Shown here in pieces: positions 18,401 through 25,600 of a DNA stretch of 55,371 nucleotides. The notes below the pieces were generated by a model. That model worked only from the letters and a program-made list of their open reading frames with translations, did not search any database and had not been told where the DNA came from. The translations under genes and the position numbers were made by a program. Within the stretch, counting starts at the first letter, position 1. Every line of letters starts with the position of its first letter. Source of the stretch: Hyphomicrobiaceae bacterium (GTDB taxonomy: Bacteria; Pseudomonadota; Alphaproteobacteria; Rhizobiales; Hyphomicrobiaceae); NCBI GenBank assembly GCA_023384095.1, contig JAHDXT010000012.1, positions 1 to 55,371 of the forward strand. The letters run 5' to 3'.

Positions 18401-18621
18401 GCAAGGCTGACGCCGAGACCATCATCGCTGCCGACGGCTTCTCCTGCCGCCATCAGATCGAGGATGGCGCAGGCCGCCAAACGCTCCACGTCGCAGTCGT
18501 GCTGCGCGATGCGCTGGCGAAAGCAGAAGTGTCACAGGACCAACATGCTTCAACCCGGTCGAGGACCGGGTCGTGCGAAGCGGCTGGCGCCCGGTCGCTC
18601 CGGCGGGCTCAGCAGAAGTAG
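15457..18621 (+). CDS. FAD-linked D-2-hydroxyacid dehydrogenase with Fe-S and CCG domains (YdiJ-like), carrying two in-frame repeat insertions
   Basis: A 1054-residue fusion. A VAO/PCMH FAD domain has GGGTSQSGQTVG near residue 74, GNNSCGTRSLRYG near 148 and LVGSEGTLAL near 270. A C-terminal FAD-oxidase cap follows, then a ferredoxin-like part (MCNNNGECRKLDSGVMCPSY from about 585; CVSCKACRRECP near 647) and a CCG domain (VCCGRTF near 822, HGHCHQKSFG near 920, SSCCGMAG near 951). It should oxidise a D-2-hydroxyacid (D-lactate or 2-hydroxyglutarate type) and feed the quinone pool or another carrier. Palindromic repeats at 16008-16113 and 17663-17777 are read through in frame as proline/glycine/arginine-rich linkers. 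The last ~35 residues (SQDQHASTRSR...) look like stop read-on. ATG 15457 gives the family N-terminus. Confidence 0.9.
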   Translation: MNVHVPANRALAERLRRELEGEVLFDAFSRGRYSTDASIYQIEPVGVVVPRTDEDVRAALQIAREEGVPVLARGGGTSQSGQTVGRALVLDYSKHLNRLVGLDAEAESCIVEPGIVLDDLNRQLKRTGRWFPVDVSTASRATLGGMTGNNSCGTRSLRYGIMRDNVSAIDALLADGTPARFSEVLPPPLRGRVGEGGIAEQQPSGFPPPPTPPRQGEGSEPLFRKLLALGDREAAHIAQAFPSVSRRVGGYLIDALVPGNKPLNLATLLVGSEGTLALSRRIELKLARQPRNKALGICHFPRFRQAMEAAQHIVKLGPVAVEVVDRTLIELARDIAMFRPVMDAYVRGQPDALLLTEFAEDDQAENLRRLDRLDELMGDLGHPGTVVKVADAAGQKAVWEVRASGLNIMMSMKSEGKPVSFIEDCAVPLEHLADYTERLTAVFERHGTRGTWYAHASVGCLHVRPVLNLKLEKDAGTMRAIAEEAFAMVKEYKGAHSGEHGDGLVRSEFHEMMYGRRTVELFEEVKDTFDPRGIMNPGKIVRAPRMNDRTLFRYKPDYRAPEMATVLDWSAYPGAGGGFQGAVEMCNNNGECRKLDSGVMCPSYRVTRDERDVTRGRANTLRLAISGQLGPDALASDEMLETLKLCVSCKACRRECPTGVDMARMKIEVLAAAAKRRGLPLKDRLIAYLPRYAPYAASVAPLMNVRNAVPGLAWLMERLTGFTAKRKLPRWTRRPFSPSPRLRGDGRGEGQPQTATRASAPHPDPLPIGDGERESMRGEVALFADTFNTYFEPENLYAAAEVLERLGYRVRVVQPDGGGRPVCCGRTFLSAGLIEEARAEAQRLLAAVQPYAERGVPVVGLEPSCLLTLRDEIPALLPGHEAKRAAEHALLLEEFLAREVDAGRLKGPVARRQGRVLLHGHCHQKSFGAMPAVSKMLSLVDGLETQVVQSSCCGMAGAFGYAADTYQVSMAMGELSLLPAVRKADAETIIAADGFSCRHQIEDGAGRQTLHVAVVLRDALAKAEVSQDQHASTRSRTGSCEAAGARSLRRAQQK
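16008..16113. repeat. GC-rich palindromic repeat inside the hydroxyacid dehydrogenase gene (insertion 1)
   Basis: CCCTCCCCCCTTGCGGGGGAGGG at the left and CCCCTCCCCGCCAGGGGGAGGGG at the right are palindromes of the same family as those at 25601-26002, 28597-28719 and 54886-55145. The element is translated as about 35 extra residues (SEVLPPPLRGRVGEGG ... PPTPPRQGEGSEP) in the FAD domain, near residues 184-219, between TPARF and LFRKLLALGDREA, which are contiguous or nearly so in relatives as I recall them. Confidence 0.85.
17663..17777. repeat. GC-rich palindromic repeat inside the hydroxyacid dehydrogenase gene (insertion 2)
   Basis: CTCTCCCTCTCCCCGCCTGCGGGGAGA at the left and CCCTCTCCCCATCGGGGATGGGGAGAGGG at the right bracket TGAGGGGCA/TGCCCCTCA arms, a variant subfamily also seen at 55197-55250. 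It encodes about 39 residues (SPSPRLRGDGRGEG ... HPDPLPIGDGERES), roughly 736-774, in the linker between the ferredoxin part and the CCG domain. Confidence 0.85.
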
Positions 18622-18827
18622 CCGGCGCGATAGCCCTCGTACCAGTTCACCGACTTGCGCGCCGCCGCCGTCTTCGGGGGGGCCGACACCGGCGCCGCGG
18701 GCGTGACGCTCTCCCTCTCGACCACGAGATCGGCGCCGGGCCGCGTCTCTGCCTGGATCCTGGTCGCGTCACTCACGGTCGTCGTAGTCACAGTCATCGT
18801 TGCTTCATTCCCAATGTGCATCGTCAT
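18609..18827 (-). CDS. Small hypothetical protein, Thr/Ala/Pro rich with WYEGYRAGYFC tail
   Basis: A 72-residue frame with a Thr-rich start (MTVTTTTV), an Ala/Pro-rich middle and an aromatic C-terminus NWYEGYRAGYFC. No signal peptide or membrane helix is seen. AAGGTCA precedes ATG 18827; ATG 18797 is an alternative. Its 3' end overlaps the convergent dehydrogenase gene by 13 bp. I do not recognise it; the aromatic tail is unlike random high-GC shadow sequence, which is the main support. Confidence 0.5.
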   Translation of the reverse strand: MTMHIGNEATMTVTTTTVSDATRIQAETRPGADLVVERESVTPAAPVSAPPKTAAARKSVNWYEGYRAGYFC

Positions 18828-18845
18828 ATTGACCTTGAAACGGAC

Positions 18846-19355
18846 TCAGGCTGGATTGGTTCCATCCGGCTGTGCCAGCGCGCGCCGGGCCGGCGCGCTA
18901 CCGGAGAGGCGCTTGCGCGTCAGACGGAGGCGGTAACGGATTGTCGCATGCAGGGCCTCGAGCTCCGGCGCCAGCCGGACGCCCGACGACTCGTGGCTGA
19001 ACCCGAGGACGTCGGCGCCGCCGAGCCGCAGTGATCCCTGGTCCAGCGCCCGCCGGATGACCTGCATCAGACGCTGCGCCGCCGCGGTCTCGCCCGGCTC
19101 GAGCCACAGGTGCACGGTGACGGCGTGCTCCTCGACTTGCGGGGATGACGGCGGGGATCGAATCCTGGTGTGGCCGATCGCCAGGAAGGGGAAGGTCGTG
19201 AACGCGCCGATGTCGCGGAACGCCATGCGGTCCTGCAGCACGGCCGCGACGCCGCGATCCTGATCGATCAGGGCGCAGACCGCCGCCCGGACCGCATCGC
19301 CCGGTGCATAGCCCCCCGTCCGCACTTCCGGGGCAGTGGCGCCGACAGGTTCCAT
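18846..19355 (-). CDS. Orphan DUF3168 (phage/GTA tail-completion-like) protein
   Basis: A 169-residue protein (ATG 19355; a TTG at 19445 would add 30 residues). The segments AVRAAVCALIDQDRGVAAVLQDRM, TTFPFLAIGHTRI, EEHAVTVHLWLEPGETAAAQRLMQVIRRAL, SLRLGGADVLGFSHESSGVRL and LHATIRYRLRL follow the DUF3168 pattern. Members of this family are head-tail connection or tail-terminator proteins of tailed phages and gene transfer agents. No other phage gene lies nearby, so it is an orphan, perhaps a GTA/prophage remnant or a domesticated copy. It lies just downstream of the 25-residue membrane protein gene. Confidence 0.65.
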   Translation of the reverse strand: MEPVGATAPEVRTGGYAPGDAVRAAVCALIDQDRGVAAVLQDRMAFRDIGAFTTFPFLAIGHTRIRSPPSSPQVEEHAVTVHLWLEPGETAAAQRLMQVIRRALDQGSLRLGGADVLGFSHESSGVRLAPELEALHATIRYRLRLTRKRLSGSAPARRALAQPDGTNPA

Positions 19356-19431
19356 CACTCGCTGAACGCCCGGGGCGGCGAGGGCGTTCCGGTCCGTGAT
19401 CCGGTCGAGCCGCAGCGGCCCGAGGGACGCT

Positions 19432-19509
19432 TCACAGAACGCCAAAGAGATAAAGGAGGGCGATGACCGAGATCGGCACTCCGAACAGCCACAGGAGAAT
19501 TCCCTTCAT
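19432..19509 (-). CDS. 25-residue single-helix membrane protein
   Basis: ATG 19509 to TGA 19432 encodes MKGILLWLFG..., a 25-residue peptide that is one hydrophobic helix with VPISVIALLYLF in the middle. Very short proteins of this form (MKGILLWL-x-GIP-x-P-x-I...LYLF) recur in Rhizobiales and other Proteobacteria genomes as far as I recall; the function is unknown. It sits just upstream of the DUF3168 gene on the same strand. Confidence 0.6.
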   Translation of the reverse strand: MKGILLWLFGVPISVIALLYLFGVL

Positions 19510-19981
19510 GCCGCATCACTCGAGCAGGGACCGGCGCGACCGCTGATTGCCGTCTGCTGTTGGCATGCGGTCGGCCGGTACAGGGAGCCGTATCTGCAAC
19601 GCGCCGGCAGGCGAGAGGTTCCCCGCTGCGGATCGGGGCCGTGGCCGGAACCGCTCGCGGGAGCCGCCGCCTGGACGATCCGCATGAGCCGCAATCGCCG
19701 GATGATATCCGGAACGGAAAAACGCTTGCGCCGGCGATGGTTGCAGTCGCAGTCAAGCATTGACATTGTTGCGCCACGTGCGCCTGATACCGGCCTCGCC
19801 GTTCGCTTACTGGGCGAGCGATTATCGCTGGTCAGTCAGACGCCACACCATAACCGGGTGGACGGCGGTTTGGTGGCCGATTGGAGACGCGTCCCTTCGA
19901 CAAGGGGTGCTCGATCCGCCGGAGCTGCATGGCCGGGAAGAACGGCTGCAGGCCGCCCGGCATTGTCTGGAGGAAACGACG
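19510..19981. other. 472-bp non-coding gap upstream of the TTT transporter
   Basis: No convincing gene is present; the open frames here have arginine/proline-rich shadow composition. TTGACA at 19760-19765 on the plus strand, followed by TGATAC about 19 bases later, could be a promoter for tctC, but the spacing is longer than ideal. Confidence 0.35.
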
Positions 19982-20947
19982 ATGCGATTTTGCGCTAGAG
20001 CCTTGTCGGCCGCTGTCGGCGCGGCCGCCGCTGCGGCGGCACTGTCCGCGTTTGGAGCCGTCGCGCAGGAGAAGTACCCTTCGCGGCCCGTCGAGTTCAT
20101 CGTCCCGTGGGGTCCTGGCGGCGGCGCTGACCAGCTCGCGAGGCTCACGGGCAAGTTGGTCGAGCCGAATCTCGGCACCTCGATCCCGGTCGTCAACGTG
20201 CCCGGCGCGACGGGCGGCACCGGCATGGCCAAGCTGCTGGCCGCGCCGGCCGACGGCTACTCGATGGCCATCTACATCGCCGACAGCCACGCGCTGCTCG
20301 CCGGTCCCGACGCCCGCTGGAAGGCCGAGGACATCACGCCCGTTTCCGTGATGATCCAGGCGCCGTCGTTCCTGTTCGTGGCCGACAACAGCCGGTTCAA
20401 GTCCTGGGCCGATTTCGAGAAGGAGGCCAAGGCCAACCCCGGCACGCTCAAGGTCGCCACGCTCGGTTTCGGCAGCGTCGACGACTTCACGCTGAAATAC
20501 ATGGAGAGCAAGGGCATCAAGGTCGTCCAGGTGCCGTTCTCGAAGCCCAGCGAGCGCTATGTCTCGATCCTGGGCGGCCATGCCGATGCGCTCTACGAGC
20601 AGGCGGGCGACGTCGGGCAGTTCCTGAAGAGCAAGCAGATGCGCCCGCTGATGATCTTCGGTGAGAAGCGCCACCCCGCCTTCAAGGACACGCCGAGCTC
20701 TCACGAGCTGGGCTACAAGGTCGCGCTGCCTCAGTTCCGCTCGATCGTCGTCCGCGCCGGAACGCCTCCCGAGCGCGTCAAGGCGCTGTCGGCGGCCCTG
20801 GCCAAGGCGGCGGGCTCCGACGAGTTCAAGAAGTTCCTCGCGGACCAGTTCGCATCGCCGGACAGCTTCATCGAGGCCTCCGGCGCGCGCACGTTCATCA
20901 AGCAGCAGCTCGACGACATGAAGAAGTTCTCCGGCGCGAAGTCTTGA
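19982..20947 (+). CDS. tctC: Tripartite tricarboxylate transporter substrate-binding protein (TctC/Bug family)
   Basis: A 321-residue periplasmic protein with a signal peptide (residues 1-27, Ala-rich, cleaved before QEKYPSRP). Bug-family landmarks are RPVEFIVPWGPGGGADQLAR, VVNVPGATGGTGMAKL and the later VPFSKPSERYVSILGGHADALYEQ. It binds a carboxylate and hands it to TctBA. GGAGG lies upstream of ATG 19982. First gene of tctC-tctB-tctA, with a stable hairpin after its stop. Confidence 0.92.
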   Translation: MRFCARALSAAVGAAAAAAALSAFGAVAQEKYPSRPVEFIVPWGPGGGADQLARLTGKLVEPNLGTSIPVVNVPGATGGTGMAKLLAAPADGYSMAIYIADSHALLAGPDARWKAEDITPVSVMIQAPSFLFVADNSRFKSWADFEKEAKANPGTLKVATLGFGSVDDFTLKYMESKGIKVVQVPFSKPSERYVSILGGHADALYEQAGDVGQFLKSKQMRPLMIFGEKRHPAFKDTPSSHELGYKVALPQFRSIVVRAGTPPERVKALSAALAKAAGSDEFKKFLADQFASPDSFIEASGARTFIKQQLDDMKKFSGAKS

Positions 20948-20968
20948 AGCAGCACGCCTGATCCGAAG

Positions 20969-20994
20969 CCCTGTTGCCGTCCGCGGCAGCAGGG
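20969..20994 (+). other. Intercistronic stem-loop after tctC
   Basis: CCCTGTTGCCG-TCCG-CGGCAGCAGGG forms an 11-base stem with one G-U pair and a four-base loop, 22 bases after the tctC stop. There is no U run, so it probably stabilises the tctC part of the message or partly attenuates tctBA. Confidence 0.5.
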
Positions 20995-21062
20995 CCGGCT
21001 CTCTGGCGGCTGCGCGCGTCGCCGCGGCCGCCCCCTTAGCTCATTCTGCGGGAATTGCGGCC

Positions 21063-21623
21063 ATGGCGCAGCGCTTCCGGTCCACCATCCCCTATTTCCT
21101 CGGGCTCGCGGCCGCGGCCGTTCTCTACGCGCTCGCCGACGGGATCAGCTATACCGCCCGGCCGGGACAGCTCGGCCCCGATACCTGGCCCCTCGCCGCC
21201 ATCGCGATCATAGCGGTCGTGTGCGTCTACGAGATCGTCCGTCGCCTTCTCGTCGCCGGATCGGTCGGGTCCGAGGTGCAGGGGATCGCCGAGCATCTCG
21301 ACAGCGACGAGCTCGACGCGACGGCCGCCGAGGCTAAGGCGGGCTCGCGGACATACATGCTGCTCGCCGGCATGGCGCTGACGCTCGCTTATGCCGTGGT
21401 CGTGCAAAAGCTCGGCTTCCTGCTCGCCTCCTATCTGTTCCTGATCCTGTTCATGTATCTCGGCGGCATCCGCAACCACGTCGCGATCTGGGCCTCGAGC
21501 ACGATCGGCATGCTGTTGTTCGCGTTCATCTTCCTGAAGGTCGTCTACGTCTCGATCCCCAGGGGGGAGCCGCCGTTCGACCAAGTGACGCAGCTCGTCA
21601 TGGACCTGATGCAGATCAGGTAG
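21063..21623 (+). CDS. tctB: Tripartite tricarboxylate transporter small subunit (TctB)
   Basis: A 186-residue protein with four hydrophobic segments (FLGLAAAAVLYALADG; WPLAAIAIIAVVCVYEI; YMLLAGMALTLAYAVVV with LGFLLASYLFLILFMYLGG; IGMLLFAFIFLKVVYVSI). This is the TctB pattern of the four-helix small subunit that partners TctA. It lies between tctC and tctA in the usual order. Confidence 0.88.
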   Translation: MAQRFRSTIPYFLGLAAAAVLYALADGISYTARPGQLGPDTWPLAAIAIIAVVCVYEIVRRLLVAGSVGSEVQGIAEHLDSDELDATAAEAKAGSRTYMLLAGMALTLAYAVVVQKLGFLLASYLFLILFMYLGGIRNHVAIWASSTIGMLLFAFIFLKVVYVSIPRGEPPFDQVTQLVMDLMQIR

Positions 21624-21648
21624 CCGGGCCGCCCGAGGACATGCAGAT

Positions 21649-23172
21649 ATGCTCGACATCCTGATCCAGCTCGGCGCCGGCTTCATCAACTGCATGACGC
21701 CCGCCAATCTCCTGATGCTCGTCGTCGGCATCGTCGTCGGCCTGCTGGTCGGCGTGCTGCCGGGTCTCACCCTGGTGATGGGTGTCATCCTGGTGCTGCC
21801 GTTCACCTATTCCATGGATATCACCGCCTCGATCGTGCTGCTGACGGCGATGTACGTCTCCGGCACCTACGGCGGCGCCTTCACGGCGATCCTGTTCCGA
21901 ATCCCCGGCGAGCCGCTCGACGTCCCGATCCTGTGGGACGGCTATACGATGGCGCAGAAGGGACGGGCCGCCGACGCGCTCGGCTGGACGCTCATCGCGG
22001 CGCTCGGCGGCGGGCTGGTGTCCGCGGTCATCATGGTGCTTCTGACGCAGCCCATCGCCACCTTCGCCCTCAAGTTCTCGACCCCGGAGTATTTCGCGAT
22101 CGTGGCGTTCGGCCTCGCGAGCGTCATCGCCCTCGGACGCGGATCGCTGCCCAACGCGTTCCTGTCGCTGGGGCTCGGTCTCTTGATCGCCAGCGTCGGC
22201 ACCGACCCGATCTACGGCAGCTACCGGTTCACGCTGGGACTGCCGATCCTGGCCGATGGCATCGAGTTCCTGGTGGTCATGGTCGGCGCCTATGGCGTCG
22301 GAGAGGTCCTGGCCCGGCTGGAGCAGGGTTTCGCGTCCAAGCCCGTCGAGAAGATCGATCAGACCTCGACCAGGCTGCCGTCGTTACGCGAGCTCTTTGC
22401 GCTGCGCTGGATGTTCCTGCGCTCGAGCATCCTCGGCAACGTCATCGGCCTGGTGCCGGGCGCCGGCGCCACCATCGCCTCGTTCGTGTCCTACGGGGTC
22501 GAGGCGCAGTACGGCAAGCGGCGCAAGGAGATGGGGACGGGAATTCCCGAAGGGATCGTGGCGCCGCAGAGCGCTTCGACCGCGTCCGTCGGCGGGGCGC
22601 TGGTGCCGCTGCTCGCACTCGGCATTCCGGGCAGCGGGGCGACGGCCGTCATGCTCGGCGCGTTCATGCTGCAGGGCGTGCAGCCCGGTCCGCAGATCCT
22701 GCTGACGTCATCTACCATGGTCTACACCATCTTCGCCTCGGTGTTCCTGGGCATCGCGCTGATGTGCGTGCTCGGCTTCTATTTCATCCGCATGCTCGTC
22801 AAGGTGCTCGATTTCCCGGAGGCGATCGTCTCGGCGTTCGTCATGCTGATGTGCTTCATCGGCGCCATGTCGATCCGCAACAACCTCACCGACCTGTGGC
22901 TGATGATCGGCTTCGGGGGTATCGGCTACCTGCTGGAGCGGTTCCGCTTCCCCATCGCGCCGCTGGTGCTCGGCGTCATCCTGGGGCCGATCGCCGAGGA
23001 ATCGTTCATGAACGCCATGATCAGCTTCGACAACGACTGGACCGTGTTCTTCACGCGTCCGATCTCGGGCACCGTCATGGCTGCGGTGATCGTGACCCTG
23101 CTGCTGCCGTTCCTGAGCCTGGGCAGACGGCGGCGCTCCGAGCCGGCAGAGGCCTCCAGCCAGCCGAGGTGA
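21649..23172 (+). CDS. tctA: Tripartite tricarboxylate transporter permease (TctA)
   Basis: A 507-residue protein of about 11-12 helices with the TctA signatures LLVGVLPGLTLVMGVILVLPFTY, YVSGTYGGAFTAILFRIPGEP, GNVIGLVPGAGATIASFVSYGVEAQYGKR and GIPEGIVAPQSASTASVGGALVPLLALGIPGSGATAVMLG. It is the large translocating subunit, sodium or proton driven. The last part is polar (RRRRSEPAEASSQ). A dispersed repeat begins 66 bp after its stop. Confidence 0.94.
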   Translation: MLDILIQLGAGFINCMTPANLLMLVVGIVVGLLVGVLPGLTLVMGVILVLPFTYSMDITASIVLLTAMYVSGTYGGAFTAILFRIPGEPLDVPILWDGYTMAQKGRAADALGWTLIAALGGGLVSAVIMVLLTQPIATFALKFSTPEYFAIVAFGLASVIALGRGSLPNAFLSLGLGLLIASVGTDPIYGSYRFTLGLPILADGIEFLVVMVGAYGVGEVLARLEQGFASKPVEKIDQTSTRLPSLRELFALRWMFLRSSILGNVIGLVPGAGATIASFVSYGVEAQYGKRRKEMGTGIPEGIVAPQSASTASVGGALVPLLALGIPGSGATAVMLGAFMLQGVQPGPQILLTSSTMVYTIFASVFLGIALMCVLGFYFIRMLVKVLDFPEAIVSAFVMLMCFIGAMSIRNNLTDLWLMIGFGGIGYLLERFRFPIAPLVLGVILGPIAEESFMNAMISFDNDWTVFFTRPISGTVMAAVIVTLLLPFLSLGRRRRSEPAEASSQPR

Positions 23173-23237
23173 GGGCGGGTCGCTGTCCTGGACTACAACG
23201 AGGGTCGCCGGGCGCTGCGAACCATCGGCCCGCAGAC

Positions 23238-23468
23238 GGGGTCAGACCCGGCAGGGTCTGAAACGAAACTGAGCCGAAGGGCAGTGTCCCGCCTGGTCCC
23301 CTTTGCCCTTCCTTCCGTCATGGCCGCGAAGGCGGCCATCCACGCAACTCTCCACACCTGAGCTCCGGCGTGTCGCGGATTCCCGCCTCCGCGGGAATGA
23401 CGGTGTGGGTTGGCAGTGGCAATCGTTCCGTCATCGAGGGTCGGAGAAGCCGGTGAGCGGCTGACCCC
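23238..23468. repeat. Full-length 231-bp interspersed element (GGGGTCAG ... CTGACCCC), copy B
   Basis: It is bounded by GGGGTCAG and CTGACCCC. Inside, in order, are the TTTCGTTTCAGACC homologue (inverted), the GGCCGCGAAGGCGGCC hairpin, a GGATTCCCGCCTCCGCGGGAATGACG hairpin and GGTGAGCGGC. It is the reverse complement of the element at 31740-31974. No transposase is encoded, so it is a MITE/REP-like non-autonomous unit. It lies just downstream of tctA. Confidence 0.9.
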
Positions 23469-23981
23469 ATTTACTCAGACCCCTGGCTTCCCCATTGCAA
23501 TGGGCATCTGAGCTGGAAGACACCAATCGCCGGTGCCGCGCGCCGGCGCACACCCCGAGATTGCAGGGGCGGGCCGCAGCGAATCGGCGCGGGCCGATAC
23601 CGGCCGTTCCCGACAGATGATCCAGCCCTGAGAGTTGGAATCCATTCGCCGCGTCCCCCGCGGGCCGCCGGAACAGCGTTGCTGCAACGCAATTCGTGAC
23701 AAAAGCGCAACGTTTTCAGATCAATCGCGTTGACAACCACAACGCGAGTTTGCTCGCCGTCTGCAACTGCACTAAAGCAGAGATGCGAACAACCTCAGCG
23801 GGAGTTCGTCAGCGACATGCAACCGATGCAGCCGCTGTGTTGCGTGTCGTGCGGCGGGGCCTCTTCGAGGATCCACCAAGGGTTGGCCCGGGGTCATGAG
23901 ACACCCGAGCCCGCTCTGCAGGAAGCAGCCCGGCGGGCTGGTAAGCCGCACCTTAGTCCCAGCGTCCAGTAAGTCGCGTCT
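23469..23981. other. Non-coding region between the interspersed element and the porin leader
   Basis: No gene is supported; all frames here are short and lack ribosome sites. The sequence is less GC-rich from 23690 to 23800 and contains AACGCG-rich inverted words and a TTGACA at 23730, which may be part of an upstream promoter region for the first porin. The part from about 23905 onward (GAAGCAGCCCGGCGGGCTGG) already resembles the matching upstream region of the second porin. Confidence 0.4.
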
Positions 23982-24111
23982 CGAGTAACGCGTCCAGTCG
24001 GAGTGGCGTGCGCACACGCGCGTGCGTGCACCTCGGACCGGACGCGCCGGACTGTCGCCGGGCAGCGCGTGCTGCTTCCTGCACCAACGGAACAAACGAG
24101 TGGAGATGGAG
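23982..24111 (+). promoter_or_regulatory. Duplicated porin leader, copy 1, with 26-bp alternating purine-pyrimidine tract
   Basis: Positions 23982-24046 are nearly identical to 26311-26375 upstream of the second porin, followed by a second shared block (TGTCGCCGGGCAGCGCGTGCTGCTT). Positions 24006-24031 alternate strictly purine/pyrimidine over 26 bases, including GTGCGCAC and ACGCGCGT. It is probably the 5' untranslated region or a regulatory site common to both porins. Confidence 0.6.
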
Positions 24112-25524
24112 ATGAATGGGGGACTGATGAAGACGACCAGTCGCTTCGCCATCGCCGCCGCGGCCAGCGTCCTCGCGACCAGCGCCATGGCGGCCGACCT
24201 CGGCGGAAACTGCTGCGCCGACCTCGAGGAACGAGTCGCCGAGCTCGAGGCCACCACCGCCCGCAAGGGCAACCGCCGCGTATCGCTGACCGTCTACGGC
24301 CAGGTCAACGAGGGTCTCCTCTGGTGGGACGACGGCGAGGAATCCAATGTCTACGTGGTGACGAACAACAACGGCCGCTCCCGCTTCGGCTTCCGCGGCG
24401 ACGCGCGGATCAGTCCCGAGTGGTCGGCGGGCTACCTGCTCGAGATCGGCGTGCAAGCGGCCATCTCCAGCGGCGTCAGCCAGAACGTCGACGATCCGGG
24501 TCCGGTGCTCGATATCCGGCACAGCGCCTGGTATCTCGACTCCAACCGGCTGGGCCGCGTCTGGGTCGGCCAGACCAGCTCGGCGACGGACGGCATCACG
24601 GAGATCAACCTCGCCAACGCGGCCTACATCGGCAGTAATGACCCCCCGAACTGGAATGGCGCGTTCTTCCTGCGTCCGGAAGGCGCCGGCCCTGGGATCG
24701 CCGGCGAAAGCGTAGTGACCTGGCGCAACATCTACCCGCAGTGGAACGCGAACGTCGGCGAAGGCGACCGCCGCAACCTGGTGCGCTACGTGTCGCCCAC
24801 CTTCACCGGGTTCACCTTCTCGGCGGCCTGGGGCGAGGACGACTTCTGGGATGCGGCATTGCGCTACGCCAACGAGTTCAACGGCGTCCGCGTCGCCTTC
24901 GGCATCGGCTACCAGTGGTACGGCGATACCGAGTCGTCCTGCGCCAACCTCGGCCACAGGAAGGACGAGATCAACCCCGCGTTCGTCGGCACCTCGTTCG
25001 CATCGATCCGGGCGACCGCGATCGACTGCGAGGCGCTGGGGCTCTCCGGCAGCGTCATGCACGTGCCGACCGGCCTCTACGTCCACGGCGCCTACGGCTA
25101 TGCAGAGGACAACAACCGCAGGGAGCTGTTCGCCCGGGAAGTCGGCGTGTACGGGATCGAGGACCGCGACGAGCACTGGTACTTCCAGGCCGGCGTCGAG
25201 CGCAACTGGTTCGGCATCGGCAAGACGACCGTCTACGGCGAGTACTTCCACTCCGAGATGGGCGGCGGCCTGAGCAGCGGCCTGGTGCGCATCGTCGATG
25301 CGGACGATCCGCTCGCTCTCGGGTTCGAGGCGATCATCCTCGGCGCCGATGTCGACATCTGGGGCTTCGGGCTGGTGCAGACGATCGACGCGGCGGCGAT
25401 GGACCTCTACATCGGCTATCGCACGTTCGAGGCCGACGTGCGGCTTCTGGACGAAATCAGCGCGTTCAAGACGGACATCCAGGACTTCCAGGCGGTGTTC
25501 GCCGGCGGCATCATCCGCTTCTAA
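24112..25524 (+). CDS. Outer-membrane porin (Porin_2 family), paralogue 1
   Basis: A 470-residue porin. Signal peptide residues 1-27 end at ATSAMA; the mature protein begins ADLGGNCCADLEERVAELEATTARKGNRR, a Cys-Cys motif and short coiled coil typical of Hyphomicrobiales porins, which probably aids trimerisation. Then VSLTVYGQVNEGLLWW opens a 16-strand-type beta barrel with alternating aromatic residues and the terminal IIRF, whose last Phe is the BAM signal. The start ATG 24112 (GGAG six bases upstream) aligns with the paralogue (M-x-GGLMKTTSRF); ATG 24127 is an alternative. A strong terminator follows. Paralogue 2 lies 0.9 kb downstream in the same direction. Confidence 0.93.
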   Translation: MNGGLMKTTSRFAIAAAASVLATSAMAADLGGNCCADLEERVAELEATTARKGNRRVSLTVYGQVNEGLLWWDDGEESNVYVVTNNNGRSRFGFRGDARISPEWSAGYLLEIGVQAAISSGVSQNVDDPGPVLDIRHSAWYLDSNRLGRVWVGQTSSATDGITEINLANAAYIGSNDPPNWNGAFFLRPEGAGPGIAGESVVTWRNIYPQWNANVGEGDRRNLVRYVSPTFTGFTFSAAWGEDDFWDAALRYANEFNGVRVAFGIGYQWYGDTESSCANLGHRKDEINPAFVGTSFASIRATAIDCEALGLSGSVMHVPTGLYVHGAYGYAEDNNRRELFAREVGVYGIEDRDEHWYFQAGVERNWFGIGKTTVYGEYFHSEMGGGLSSGLVRIVDADDPLALGFEAIILGADVDIWGFGLVQTIDAAAMDLYIGYRTFEADVRLLDEISAFKTDIQDFQAVFAGGIIRF

Positions 25525-25551
25525 ACGCACGCGCCAAAACAAGAATTGCCG

Positions 25552-25580
25552 AAAGCCGCCCCTCGGGGCGGCTTTCCTGC
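25552..25580 (+). terminator. Rho-independent terminator of porin 1
   Basis: AAAGCCGCCCC-TC-GGGGCGGCTTT, a perfect GC-rich stem flanked by A and T runs, 27 bases after the porin stop. Confidence 0.85.
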
Positions 25581-25600
25581 ATTCTGCTCGATCGTCTAGC

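Noticed and set aside
19396-19998. 200-residue plus-strand frame before tctC
   Set aside because: No ribosome site, Arg/Ser/Gly-rich shadow composition, and it overlaps the 25-residue membrane protein gene and the tctC start.
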